From an uncultured Acidobacteriia bacterium (GTDB lineage Bacteria > Acidobacteriota > Terriglobia > Bryobacterales > Bryobacteraceae), in assembly GCA_903907865.1 (NCBI GenBank), contig CAIVPR010000017.1:1-64000 (forward strand): DNA of 64,000 nt, in the 5' to 3' direction. A model generated the notes under the pieces. The model was not told the origin of the DNA and did not search any database. It saw only the letters and a list, made by a program, of their open reading frames with translations. Shown one piece after another: positions 47,985-57,301 of this stretch. The translations under genes and the position numbers were made by a program. Each line of letters starts with the position of its first letter. Position 1 is the first letter of the stretch.

Positions 47985-48125
47985 CAGTAAACGGCAGTTG
48001 GCTGCGCCACGATGGCATTTCGGCAAACGCTCCCTCGCGGTCGCGGCTCGGTAACGTATTGATTCTACTGAGCCGCGACCGCAAGGGAGCGTTTTTTCGA
48101 GCGATGCCCAGCCGTTCACCGAACG
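47985..48125. repeat. Full copy of palindromic intergenic repeat, opposite orientation to 32765-32918
   Basis: Arms cggcaaacgctccctcgcggtcgcggctcgg / tgagccgcgaccgcaagggagcgttttttcg; outer ends also match (ccgttcaccgaacggg and cggcagttggctgcgcc). Confidence 0.8.
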
Positions 48126-48175
48126 GGGGCAGCAGCCCTACCGTCTGCCGTTGCGAACCCCACAATCCACCGGGC

Positions 48176-49777
48176 TCAGTCCTGGAAGTGGATCAGCGGG
48201 ATATCCAACAGAAGAGTCTGCCTCTGTGAAAGCTCCACTTGTACGGCCCCACCTTGGTATTTCCGCAAGAGGTCGGCGTCGCGGAGCATGGTCAGGTCGA
48301 AGGCGTCGAACCCGAACACGAGATACTTGCCGGGCCTGACGCCCGTGAAGACCGCGCGCTCGGATACGCCGCAACCGGCAAACGTAGCGCGCGCGATGAC
48401 GCCGGCGTCCAGTGAAGCTGCGTCGACCATCACGGTGCAACCCGTGGTTAGGACCTTTCCATCTCCGTCCGCTGTACGCGTCGAAAGCGCCGCCGCGTCG
48501 TTCGCGACCCGCACCGTGACCGTTACACCGCCATAAATGGATATCGCGCCTCGGGCGTCGGACGGCACAGATCCGGCCATCATGCTCGAAATGTAGAAGC
48601 CCGGCGGCAACCCGGCCACGTTGATCAAGTACTTGCCTGCTGGAACCCCTGAAACCTGGAAACCGTCCCCCTCGAAAGGCAACTGCCAGCGTGTGGGCAG
48701 CAAAACTCCCTCCGTCGAAACGAGACTCGCCGTCACGGCCTTCAGTACAGGTCCGAGATCAATTCCATCGCTCGCGGGGACCAATTGGATTCGTGCATTG
48801 ATCATCGGATCGAGCGTCAAGGCCACTGTTGCCGTTTCCTCAAAGCCCACTTCCACCTCGGCGGATCCGCGGATCCGGCCACGGGAAGCGGTCGAGACGA
48901 TGTCGGCCACCAATCGGTAGCGCCCGGCAAACAACCCTTCCAGCGTGGCTGTTCCCTTGGCAGAGAGCGCGAGCAGGGGCATGCCTGCGATTTCGTTTCC
49001 GACCTGTTTCGCCTCCACCAGAATCCGAGCCCCGTCGCCCGCAGCCTTCACCACCTCCGAGGTGTCCACAACAACGCGGAAGGTCCGTTCGGCTCTAAGT
49101 GTAATGTCCGTCGCCTCGATTTCCCGTCCGGGCGCAACCGCGACCTTGGTGGCGGCGACCTCGCTGTCGACACCCGGATACCACGCAGGCCGGAATTCCA
49201 ACTGCCCGCCGGACTTCTTGCGCGACGCCCGGAGCATATACCGGCCCTGCGCTAGATCCGCGATCCGGTAGGTACCGTCCTCACGGGTCTCGCCGCTGGT
49301 TCCGAGCGAGATGGATGACCCGTCGGCACCGAGGCGGACCAGCGCCGTGACGGTAACCCCGGCCAGCGGACGCCCCGACTCGTCGCGGATCTTCCCGGAA
49401 ATGCCGCCCGCCCACGGGCGCGTCAAGTCGCTGCGGACGGTCTTCGAATCCTCGACCCTCACGACGCGGGTTGACGGCACGCCGCCACGTCGGAAAGGCT
49501 GCTCAGGCTGCTTCCCTGCTATCCAAACGGAATAATTGCCCGGAGCGAGTCCGTCGATGCGGAATTCCCCGGACTGGTCGGTTTCAGTCTGTGCTTGCTG
49601 GCCCTTGCCGCCACCGGCGGAGACAAACACCGGGATTTTCCCGAGTGGCCGCAGCGTGCCTTGCTCGGTCACCCGACCCGCGATGGATCCGGTGTGCAGC
49701 GTGTCCGGCGGCGCTTGCGCGGACGCCCATGAACGCAGCAGTACGACCAAGACAACTGCGGATCCAGTGATATGCAT
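48176..49777 (-). CDS. Secreted protein with carboxypeptidase-regulatory-like repeats
   Basis: GSIAGRVTEQGTLRPLGKIPVFVSAGG, GGISGKIRDESGRPLAGVTVTAL. Confidence 0.8.
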   Translation of the reverse strand: MHITGSAVVLVVLLRSWASAQAPPDTLHTGSIAGRVTEQGTLRPLGKIPVFVSAGGGKGQQAQTETDQSGEFRIDGLAPGNYSVWIAGKQPEQPFRRGGVPSTRVVRVEDSKTVRSDLTRPWAGGISGKIRDESGRPLAGVTVTALVRLGADGSSISLGTSGETREDGTYRIADLAQGRYMLRASRKKSGGQLEFRPAWYPGVDSEVAATKVAVAPGREIEATDITLRAERTFRVVVDTSEVVKAAGDGARILVEAKQVGNEIAGMPLLALSAKGTATLEGLFAGRYRLVADIVSTASRGRIRGSAEVEVGFEETATVALTLDPMINARIQLVPASDGIDLGPVLKAVTASLVSTEGVLLPTRWQLPFEGDGFQVSGVPAGKYLINVAGLPPGFYISSMMAGSVPSDARGAISIYGGVTVTVRVANDAAALSTRTADGDGKVLTTGCTVMVDAASLDAGVIARATFAGCGVSERAVFTGVRPGKYLVFGFDAFDLTMLRDADLLRKYQGGAVQVELSQRQTLLLDIPLIHFQD

Positions 49778-49861
49778 GCGCACCACGCCTGTTATTTTAC
49801 GTGATGGCGGAAGGGGATTCGTGCGGTATCTTGAAGGCAGGATGCCGACGAGTCCGAACCA

Positions 49862-50154
49862 TTGATGGCTTTTGTCCAAAAGCAAGTTGACACCGGCGGT
49901 TACTCCGGCCCGAGCGGCGATCTCGGCTCTCTTCTGGATGCCGCACGACAGCCAATCGACGATGGCTTTGAGGATTCCGAGTTGGAGGAGTTGCTACTGG
50001 AAAGCCTCGACGACGGCACAGAGGACATTCCCATTACGCCCGAGTTCTGGGAGGCGTTTCGGGCTGAAACGGATGCCATGATTGCGGAATACCAGCAGCG
50101 GAAGTCCGCTGCGTGAGGGTTGTCTTCCGCCGATGCGCCAAGGAAAAACCCTAA
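49862..50154 (+). pseudogene. Decayed ParDE: N-terminally truncated ParD-like ORF (to 50116) and ParE reduced to 13 codons (50113-50154)
   Basis: LMAFVQKQVDTGGYSGPSGDLGSLL...EDIPITPEFWEAFRAE aligns to the intact ParD at 55435; then GTGA junction and VRVVFRRCAKEKP*. Confidence 0.65.
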
Positions 50155-50903
50155 TTCCCCGTAGGCCGCCCCACTCGTTCCACCACCAACACACTAACCA
50201 TCCCCCGCGTCCGCTCCAACCTCAACCCCAACTGCTGCTGCATCGCCGCGAACAAATCGGGCTTCGGCGGATCGGGCCCCGGAGGCAATGGCACACCCCC
50301 GAACTGGGTCTCGTCCGCCGTCCATTCCAGATCAAAATCGTACCGCCACGTTAGCCCCGTGCGGTCCAAGACCGACCGGTCCAGAATCGCCCGCTGCAAC
50401 ACCGACGCGAATTGCTGCATCGTGGCATTGCGCGCGGGCATGACCAGCCTCCCCGGAAACACTGTGCTCACCAACTCCGGCTGGGCGTCCGACGGACCCG
50501 CAGCGTCCCGCAGTTTCGGCCCCGACTTGGCTACCGTCAGCGCGTAGACCGTCAATTCCTTCTGCTCCCGCCGGAACGCCAGCCCGAATCGGTCCGCCAG
50601 AAGCTTCCGCAACATCGCCATCTGCTCGTCGAGCGTGGGTTTCACCGCGCCCGGCGTTTGGGCCACGATCTCGAACCCCTCGGACTCCGCCCACACCGGC
50701 GCGCCCAGGATCGCGTCGGGATGCAGGTTGTACGCCGCCCCGATCAGCCCCTTCACCGTGTATTTCCTCGCTTGGAACCGGTTGGCGCTCTGCATCCGGA
50801 TGTAGCGGCCCTTGAACTCGGGGTCCTCGGGTCGGACCGTCGCCACTTCGAACGACTGGGCACAGGCCGCCCAACCGACCGCCAAGCCCAACAACAGCCT
50901 CAC
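50151..50903 (-). CDS. TIGR03435 family protein (GTG start)
   Basis: VRLLLGLAVGWAACAQSFEVATVRPEDPEFKG..., LLADRFGLAFRREQKELTVYALTVAKSGPKL. Confidence 0.85.
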   Translation of the reverse strand: MRLLLGLAVGWAACAQSFEVATVRPEDPEFKGRYIRMQSANRFQARKYTVKGLIGAAYNLHPDAILGAPVWAESEGFEIVAQTPGAVKPTLDEQMAMLRKLLADRFGLAFRREQKELTVYALTVAKSGPKLRDAAGPSDAQPELVSTVFPGRLVMPARNATMQQFASVLQRAILDRSVLDRTGLTWRYDFDLEWTADETQFGGVPLPPGPDPPKPDLFAAMQQQLGLRLERTRGMVSVLVVERVGRPTGN

Positions 50904-50904
50904 G

Positions 50905-52461
50905 CTAACCCCGCGACCGCGCCACCGCCGCCCGCCATCCGTCCATCCGCGACGCCCGCTCCGAGTCCGACATCTTCGGCTCGAACCGACGTTCCACCCT
51001 CCAGAAGCTCTCCACTTCCTCCACGCCCGACCAGATCCCCTCGGCGATCCCCGCCAAATAGGCCGCCCCGAGCGCCGTCGTCTCCACATCCATCGGACGC
51101 ACCACCGGCTTGCCGAGGATGTCGGCTTGGAATTGCATCAGAAAATTGTTGACCGCCGCGCCGCCGTCCACCCGCAGTTCGCGTATCGGCTCGCCCGAAT
51201 CGGCCTCCATGGCGTCGATCAGCTCCCGGCTCTGGAACGCGATGCTCTCCAGCGCCGCCCGAACAATCTGCGGCTTGCCGCTGGCCCGCGTCAACCCGCA
51301 AATGATGGCGCGCGCTTCCATATCCCAGTGCGGCGCACCCAGTCCAACAAATGCCGGCACCAAATACACCCCGCCCGTATCCGTGACACTGGCCGCGATC
51401 GCCTCGGATTCCGCCGCCGTCGAGATCAGCCCTAGTGAATCGCGCAGCCATTGGATCGCCGCGCCCGCGATGAAGACGCTGCCCTCGACCGCGAACTGCC
51501 CCTCACGACCCACCGCCGCCGCCCGGGTCCCGAGCAGCCGGTTGGCCGACCTCGGCCGCCGACCGCCGGCATGCGTCAGCGCGAAACAGCCCGTCCCGTA
51601 GGTGTTCTTCGACAGTCCAGCCCGGAAGCAAGCTTGGCCCGCCAGCGCCGCCTGCTGGTCGCCCGCGATGCCGCTGATGGGGATTTCCGCCCCCAGCAAT
51701 GCCGGACGGATCACCCCGACCTGCCCCGACGAGGGCACAATCGCCGGAAGCATGGCGCGAGGGATGTCGAAGATCCGCAACAGTTCCGGGTCCCATGTGC
51801 CGGACTCGAGGTCCATCAGCATGGTGCGCGAGGCGTTCGTCGGGTCGGTCACGTGCGCCGAGCCGCCCGTCAGGTTCCAGATCAGCCACGTGTCGATGTT
51901 GCCGAACAGCAGGTCGCCGTTGCGGGCCTTGTCGCGCGCGCCGGGGACGTTTTCGAGGATCCAGCGGATCTTGGAGCCAGAAAAATAGGCGTCGATGATC
52001 AGGCCCGTGCGCTCCTCGATCATGGCGGCCTTGTCGGAGCGCTTCAGTTCGCCGCAGAACTCGGCCGTGCGGCGGCATTGCCAGACAATGGCGGGCGAGA
52101 CCGGGATGCCGGTCGCGCGGTCCCAGACGACCGTGGTTTCGCGCTGGTTGGTGATGCCGCAGGCGGCGACGGCGTCGGCGGGAACACCCGCTTGTTCCAA
52201 AACGGTGCGCGCGGCCTCCAACTGGGCGCGCCAGATCGCAAGGGCGTCCTGCTCCACCCAGCCGGGGTGCGGGTAGAAACAGTCGAACGGCACCGAGTGC
52301 ATGGCAATGCGCTCGCCCCGGTCGTTGTAGAGGGCGGCTCGGGCGGAGGTTGTCCCCTCGTCGAGCGAGAGAACATACGGAGTTTCGGCGACGGCGACGC
52401 TCGACACGCGGGTGCGGCGGAGGTCGGGGCTGGGCGAGAGATCGTAAGGCATCCAACGCAA
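50905..52461 (-). CDS. glpK: Glycerol kinase
   Basis: YVLSLDEGTTSARAALYNDRGE..., ACGITNQRETTVVWDR, FGNIDTWLIWNLTGG. N-terminal start uncertain. Confidence 0.93.
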   Translation of the reverse strand: MRWMPYDLSPSPDLRRTRVSSVAVAETPYVLSLDEGTTSARAALYNDRGERIAMHSVPFDCFYPHPGWVEQDALAIWRAQLEAARTVLEQAGVPADAVAACGITNQRETTVVWDRATGIPVSPAIVWQCRRTAEFCGELKRSDKAAMIEERTGLIIDAYFSGSKIRWILENVPGARDKARNGDLLFGNIDTWLIWNLTGGSAHVTDPTNASRTMLMDLESGTWDPELLRIFDIPRAMLPAIVPSSGQVGVIRPALLGAEIPISGIAGDQQAALAGQACFRAGLSKNTYGTGCFALTHAGGRRPRSANRLLGTRAAAVGREGQFAVEGSVFIAGAAIQWLRDSLGLISTAAESEAIAASVTDTGGVYLVPAFVGLGAPHWDMEARAIICGLTRASGKPQIVRAALESIAFQSRELIDAMEADSGEPIRELRVDGGAAVNNFLMQFQADILGKPVVRPMDVETTALGAAYLAGIAEGIWSGVEEVESFWRVERRFEPKMSDSERASRMDGWRAAVARSRG

Positions 52462-52523
52462 TTATATGGGGTCGGGCATGCCCGGAGCCATCGGTGCCCG
52501 CATCCTATAATGAAGGGGCATAT

Positions 52524-52958
52524 ATGTTTTTCCGCAACGCTCAGATCAAGACGCGCACCTTTGACGACCGCATGGGCGATGCCCGCACGGTCGGGTTCCG
52601 GACGGAATCGGCAGGGAGCGGCAAGACCCGCGTGGAGCGGAACGGCGTTGCTTGCGTGTGCGAAAACAGCGGCGACGAAACCCCGCGTTTCAGCACCCGC
52701 GCCGGGGTTGTGATGGGCGGCGAAATCGGCACCCTGACCGACGGCGGCTACCAGAAGTTTTTCGTCACCCCCTCGGGCAAGAAGAAGCCCGCCCAAGCGC
52801 ACGAGTTGAAGGCCATCCAAGATTTCCAGGAAGACCTGCGCGAGGCCCTCGGCATGACCAGCCTTTACAACGAGTCGCTCGGCACTGTGTCCAACCAGTA
52901 CCTCTACGACCGCGTCGAAGGCCGCGACCAAGGCACCCACAACAAGCCCTGGCAGTAG
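52524..52958 (+). CDS. Hypothetical protein
   Basis: 144-aa ORF from ATG after gaagggg; no domain recognised. Confidence 0.55.
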   Translation: MFFRNAQIKTRTFDDRMGDARTVGFRTESAGSGKTRVERNGVACVCENSGDETPRFSTRAGVVMGGEIGTLTDGGYQKFFVTPSGKKKPAQAHELKAIQDFQEDLREALGMTSLYNESLGTVSNQYLYDRVEGRDQGTHNKPWQ

Positions 52959-53036
52959 TAATCGTTACCGGAAAATAATTCTTTCATTCTGCACACGCTG
53001 ACTTTACAATTCCTCGCAGGAGGAGTTTGAAATCAC

Positions 53037-53864
53037 ATGCGTCTATCGCGTCCTGTTCTCGGAGGCTTTCTTATCGCCCTCGGCATTGCCGGTCTGCTGC
53101 CGGCGGCCAGCCTGACCATCGACCCCAACCCCACGCTCCGTGCCGGTTGGAGCAACTGTGCCAATTTTGCAGGGTATAACTGCCTGACCACTGCATACTT
53201 CAACGCCGGAACCCTGTTCGACAACGACGACGTGAACATCAGTTCCCTCTTCGTGAACGCCTTCGATGCGTGGAACAACTCCGGCGGAGGCCAGGGCTGG
53301 ACCTTGAACAACGGCGGCGCACTCACGAACAAGCCCAACGGCGGATACCTGATGGACACCGCACAAGCGCTGCAATTCGCGGCGGGCCCGGTGGTCGCAA
53401 ACGCCAACGTGGTTTCGGGCGGCGAGGAAATCCACATCAGCACCGCAGGAGTCAACCTGCCGGCGCTCGGAGCCAACGACCAGTTGGTGTGGGTCCAAGG
53501 CCTCTACGACAACTACCTGCTCAACGGGAGCATCGTAACCCCGTTCTACGAAATGGATATCGCGAGCGGAGCCTGTGGCGGCACAACCTTCTGTCCGCCC
53601 GCCTATCCGTTCCAATACAACGACGACAGTTTTTATGATCGCCCCCGCGCCAGCTACCAAGCGCCCGGCACGACCCAAGCCTTCTTCGACGCCAACGCCT
53701 ACCTCGCGGTGGAAAACACCACCACCAAGACCTTGACGGTGTACGACGGCATTTCCTACGGGTTCCAAAACTTCGTTAGCCCGGAGCCGGGGACCTGGAT
53801 GCTTTTCTGCGGCGCGATTCCGGTGTTGGCTGTCGTCCGTCGCCGATTCGCCGCCCGCAATTGA
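53037..53864 (+). CDS. PEP-CTERM protein
   Basis: Signal peptide; C-terminus SPEPGTWMLFCGAIPVLAVVRRRFAARN. Confidence 0.87.
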   Translation: MRLSRPVLGGFLIALGIAGLLPAASLTIDPNPTLRAGWSNCANFAGYNCLTTAYFNAGTLFDNDDVNISSLFVNAFDAWNNSGGGQGWTLNNGGALTNKPNGGYLMDTAQALQFAAGPVVANANVVSGGEEIHISTAGVNLPALGANDQLVWVQGLYDNYLLNGSIVTPFYEMDIASGACGGTTFCPPAYPFQYNDDSFYDRPRASYQAPGTTQAFFDANAYLAVENTTTKTLTVYDGISYGFQNFVSPEPGTWMLFCGAIPVLAVVRRRFAARN

Positions 53865-53874
53865 GTGCGGGATG

Positions 53875-55344
53875 CTAGGCCGCCAGCCGCTCCTTGAGCG
53901 CGCGCCGGTCGATCTTGCCGGTCAGGCCCATCGGCAGTTCGTCGAGGAAGACGATCCGGTCCGGTGTCTTGTAGTCGGCGATCTGTTTGCGGGCGAATTC
54001 CCGGAGTTCGGCCTCGGCGGTCGCCACGCCCGTCCGCAGCGACACGAACGCGACGATTTTCTCGCCGTAGACGGGATCCGGGCTGCCGACCACACCCGCT
54101 TGGCGTACCGCCGGATGGCTGGTGAGGGCGCTCTCAACCTCTTGCGGCGAGATGTTGGAGCCGCCCTTTACGATGATCTGTTTCACACGACCGCGGAACC
54201 AGAGGTAACCGTCGGCGTCGAGGCAGCCCAAGTCTCCGGTCCGCAGCCAGCCGTCGGGATTGTAGAGTGCGTGTGTAGCATCGGGGTCGTTCCAGTAACC
54301 CGGGGTACAGACGGGAGTACGGACGACGATCTCGCCGGTCTCGCCGCTGGGTAGCTCGCGACCATCGGCATCGGCAATGCGGAGTTCCGTCCCGGTGGTT
54401 GGCAGGCCCATCGACCCGTGGCGGCCATCGAGCGGGTTGATGGCAAGGATACCGGCTTCCGTCATGCCGTAGCCTTCCTGCAATGGGAGTCCGAAGTGTT
54501 GCTGAAATGCCGCTTGGAGAGCGAGCGGGATAGAATCGCCGCCCGCGAGACTGGAACGGAGCGAGGACGCGTCGCGGGGTTGGCGGGCCTGTTCCTCTAC
54601 CAAGACATGGAGGAATACAGGCAGCGAGAAGAGGAACGTGCAGCGATACCGTTCGAGGGCGTCGAGAGCTACGGCGGGGTCGAAGGCATGCAGTATAACT
54701 GCCGTCGCGCCGGAATAGATGCAGGCCAGGGTTATGAACATGCCGGCGACGTGCATCAGGGAAGTAGTGCAGAGGCCTACGGCATTCTCGCCACCGATCA
54801 TGTCGGTTTCGGCCCACCGACAGAACGCGAGGGCCGTCGTGAGGGTGAAGCAGACGCCCTTCGGCTTGGCCGTGGTGCCGGACGTATAGAGGATTGCAAC
54901 GAGGGTCTCGGGACTGCCGTCAGGCAGTGCGACTTCGACCCCGCTGGCGGGGACGACATCGACAACCTCGGGAGCCAGTGCGCTCAACGCGGCAGCGTCG
55001 CGGGCCAAGGGGGCGAGGGCGGGGGCGCAAAAGTAGCGGGTGGCACCGGAATGATCCAGCACGTATGCGATCTCGGGGGCCTTCATCCGGGTGTTCACCG
55101 GGACGGCGACGGCCCCGGCTTTGAAGACCGCGTGGAAGAGGCGGATCGCCTCGTAGGAATTGTGGCAGTGGATGGCAACCCGGTCGCCCGGCTGGACCCC
55201 GTCGGCCACCAGCCACCGGGCGGTGCGGGTGGAATCCGATTCGAGCTCGGCGTAGGTGTGGGTGCGGCCGGGGACGATGATCGCGGCGCGGCCCGGGTGT
55301 AGTTGGGCGCGGTGGGTGAGGTGTTCCGAGAAGGTCAGTTCCAT
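53875..55344 (-). CDS. AMP-dependent synthetase/acyl-CoA ligase
   Basis: AILYTSGTTAKPKGVCFT, LRTGDLGCLDADGYLWFRGRVKQIIVKGGSNISPQEVE. Confidence 0.93.
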   Translation of the reverse strand: MELTFSEHLTHRAQLHPGRAAIIVPGRTHTYAELESDSTRTARWLVADGVQPGDRVAIHCHNSYEAIRLFHAVFKAGAVAVPVNTRMKAPEIAYVLDHSGATRYFCAPALAPLARDAAALSALAPEVVDVVPASGVEVALPDGSPETLVAILYTSGTTAKPKGVCFTLTTALAFCRWAETDMIGGENAVGLCTTSLMHVAGMFITLACIYSGATAVILHAFDPAVALDALERYRCTFLFSLPVFLHVLVEEQARQPRDASSLRSSLAGGDSIPLALQAAFQQHFGLPLQEGYGMTEAGILAINPLDGRHGSMGLPTTGTELRIADADGRELPSGETGEIVVRTPVCTPGYWNDPDATHALYNPDGWLRTGDLGCLDADGYLWFRGRVKQIIVKGGSNISPQEVESALTSHPAVRQAGVVGSPDPVYGEKIVAFVSLRTGVATAEAELREFARKQIADYKTPDRIVFLDELPMGLTGKIDRRALKERLAA

Positions 55345-55434
55345 GGGGGCTCTACAAGTACATGCGGAATCCGTGTTGAAAACGGTTCATGGATTTCGCG
55401 GTTCCATGCTATCCTGGCCTCAGGAAGCCTTCCA

Positions 55435-55713
55435 ATGACCAGCTTGACCATTTCGTTGCCCGATCCGCTCATGGCTCTTGTCGAGCAGAAAGTGGCGAGT
55501 GGCGGGTACTCGGGCCCCAGCGCATTCTTCATCTCCCTGCTTGAGGGGCAAGTCGATTCCGATCATCTGGACGAGGACACGGAAAGACTCGTGCTGGAGG
55601 GATTGATCAGTGCTGGACCGGATATTCCCGGCACCCCCGAGTTCTGGGACAACATCCGGGCAAAGGCCGCTTTGCTGGATCAAAGGTACGACCGCCGGTT
55701 GGCAACGGTGTGA
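55435..55713 (+). CDS. ParD-family antitoxin
   Basis: MTSLTISLPDPLMALVEQKVASGGYSGPSAFFISLL. Confidence 0.85.
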   Translation: MTSLTISLPDPLMALVEQKVASGGYSGPSAFFISLLEGQVDSDHLDEDTERLVLEGLISAGPDIPGTPEFWDNIRAKAALLDQRYDRRLATV

Positions 55714-56030
55714 GGTACGCCTACCGACCGGAAGCGGAGGCCGACATCCTCGGCCAGTACCAATACTACTTGGAAAATGCGACTTGGGCCACGGCGCGCC
55801 GGTTTCTGCTTGCCGTTGAAGAGTCCGTTGAACTGATTACCCAAATGCCCGTAATCGGGTCGAGCAAAACGACTAGGAATCGATCACTACGAGGGCTCCG
55901 TTGTTGGCCTGTGAAAGACTTCGCTGCAATGCTGATCTTCTATCGGACGGAATCCGACGTGGTGCGCATCATCCGTATACTTCACGGACGCCGCAACGTC
56001 GCAAAGATCCTTGCCCAGGAAAAGCTTTAG
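55710..56030 (+). CDS. ParE/RelE-family toxin (GTG start, GTGA overlap)
   Basis: VRYAYRPEAEADILGQYQYYLENATWATARRFLLAVEESVELI...VRIIRILHGRRNVAKIL. Confidence 0.88.
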   Translation: MRYAYRPEAEADILGQYQYYLENATWATARRFLLAVEESVELITQMPVIGSSKTTRNRSLRGLRCWPVKDFAAMLIFYRTESDVVRIIRILHGRRNVAKILAQEKL

Positions 56031-56058
56031 TCTCCAATGTCCATAGCCGCCGGAGGCC

Positions 56059-56280
56059 TTACTGGCAGGCGTTGAGCGGGGCTGGGGCGATGCCGCCGCC
56101 GTTGGCTACTCCGATCGCCAGCCAACAAGTGTTGCCCTTCACGTCCTTGACGTAGGTCAACCATCCGGCCTGGGTATGTTCTGAAGAAATCTCCTTCCAG
56201 CGTGACTGCCCCGCGGTCTGCGCATGAACCGGCCCGAGCAAACTCGTACCCAGAACGCCGATCAAGATCCCTGTCACCAA
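56059..56280 (-). CDS. Small hypothetical secreted protein
   Basis: 73 aa; MVTGILIGVLGTSLLGPVHAQTA signal-like. Confidence 0.4.
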   Translation of the reverse strand: MVTGILIGVLGTSLLGPVHAQTAGQSRWKEISSEHTQAGWLTYVKDVKGNTCWLAIGVANGGGIAPAPLNACQ

Positions 56281-56357
56281 CCATCCAACGTTGTGCGATC
56301 TTCATTTCCATCTCCTTGCGGAGATGGTATCAAGAATCCGCCGCAAGGGGGCACGGT

Positions 56358-56774
56358 TTAGACAGCGCTGAGCACTGTCGCGAACATCTTCGCATCGACA
56401 ATCCGAGTCCACCGATGCCGACCGAGCGAAAGCAATCCGCCCTTGTCCCCGGTCACGAGATAGTCCACATTGCCGCCCTCGGAAAGTGCCAACAGGAAAT
56501 CATCCGTCGGATCGGGGGACCTTCGCACCTTGGGCATCCGTTCCACGATTTCGGCGAACTGTCGAATCTCGTTGACCAGTCGCCCGACACTGTAGGGTTT
56601 GACGCGGGACGCCAACCTTGGCTTCCGCAGGGTCGCCCGCAGTTCCGCCAGTTGTTCCTCCGATGTCACCAACTGAAACCGGCCATTGCGCCAAGCCCGG
56701 AATATCGCGGCGGAGTGCCCCATCGGCACCAAGAGTGAAGACACCAGCACATTGGTGTCGAGCACGGCGCGCAT
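56358..56774 (-). CDS. PIN-domain toxin (COG1569-like)
   Basis: MRAVLDTNVLVSSLLVPMGHSAAIFRAW...DPTDDFLLALSEGGNVDYLVTGDKGGLLSL. Confidence 0.9.
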   Translation of the reverse strand: MRAVLDTNVLVSSLLVPMGHSAAIFRAWRNGRFQLVTSEEQLAELRATLRKPRLASRVKPYSVGRLVNEIRQFAEIVERMPKVRRSPDPTDDFLLALSEGGNVDYLVTGDKGGLLSLGRHRWTRIVDAKMFATVLSAV

Positions 56775-57053
56775 CTACCCCTGCCGGGTCAATTCAGCGG
56801 CCCGCTCGGCCCGCACTTCCCGCACGGTCGCGTCGATGAGATCCTCCAATTCGCCGGGATCGATGTCCATGTTATTGGCCTTCATCTCCATGACGTTCCG
56901 GTTGAAGATCTCCGCACGTACGGCGCGTTCGATGAAACGGGACAAGTCGCCCCGTCTGATCCCGTCGCCCCCCAGAAGGGACCGCAGGCTGACGTCGGTC
57001 TCCCTGGAAACCTTGATGTTCCAACGCACAGTGTCTTGCATAGAGTTCACCAT
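56775..57053 (-). CDS. Ribbon-helix-helix-type antitoxin partner
   Basis: RWNIKVSRETDVSLRSLLGGDGIRRGDLSRFIERAVRAEIF; directly abuts the PIN gene. Confidence 0.75.
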   Translation of the reverse strand: MVNSMQDTVRWNIKVSRETDVSLRSLLGGDGIRRGDLSRFIERAVRAEIFNRNVMEMKANNMDIDPGELEDLIDATVREVRAERAAELTRQG

Positions 57054-57069
57054 TCCAGCGTATACAAGT

Positions 57070-57252
57070 TCACAGCCCGAGTTCTTGGTCGTAAGCCGCG
57101 AGTTCTGCTAAGGCTGCGAGTCGAATCAGGGTGGGGCGCGAGATGTTCAACAGGTCCGCCGCCTCCTGCGTCGAAAGGTCGCCGTGGACGGGAAGCTGTG
57201 CCATCCGGTCCGACATCAATGCGGTTTCCAGCATACGATTCGACGATAACAC
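57070..57252 (-). pseudogene. Truncated helix-turn-helix (excisionase-type) antitoxin relic
   Basis: LSTQEAADLLNISRPTLIR, then unrelated short tail and stop; DNA-binding wing absent. Confidence 0.6.
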
Positions 57253-57301
57253 TCAAGCGCGGCAAGCGCAAGGTTCCCCGCCGTGGCATAAAATACAAAC
57301 A

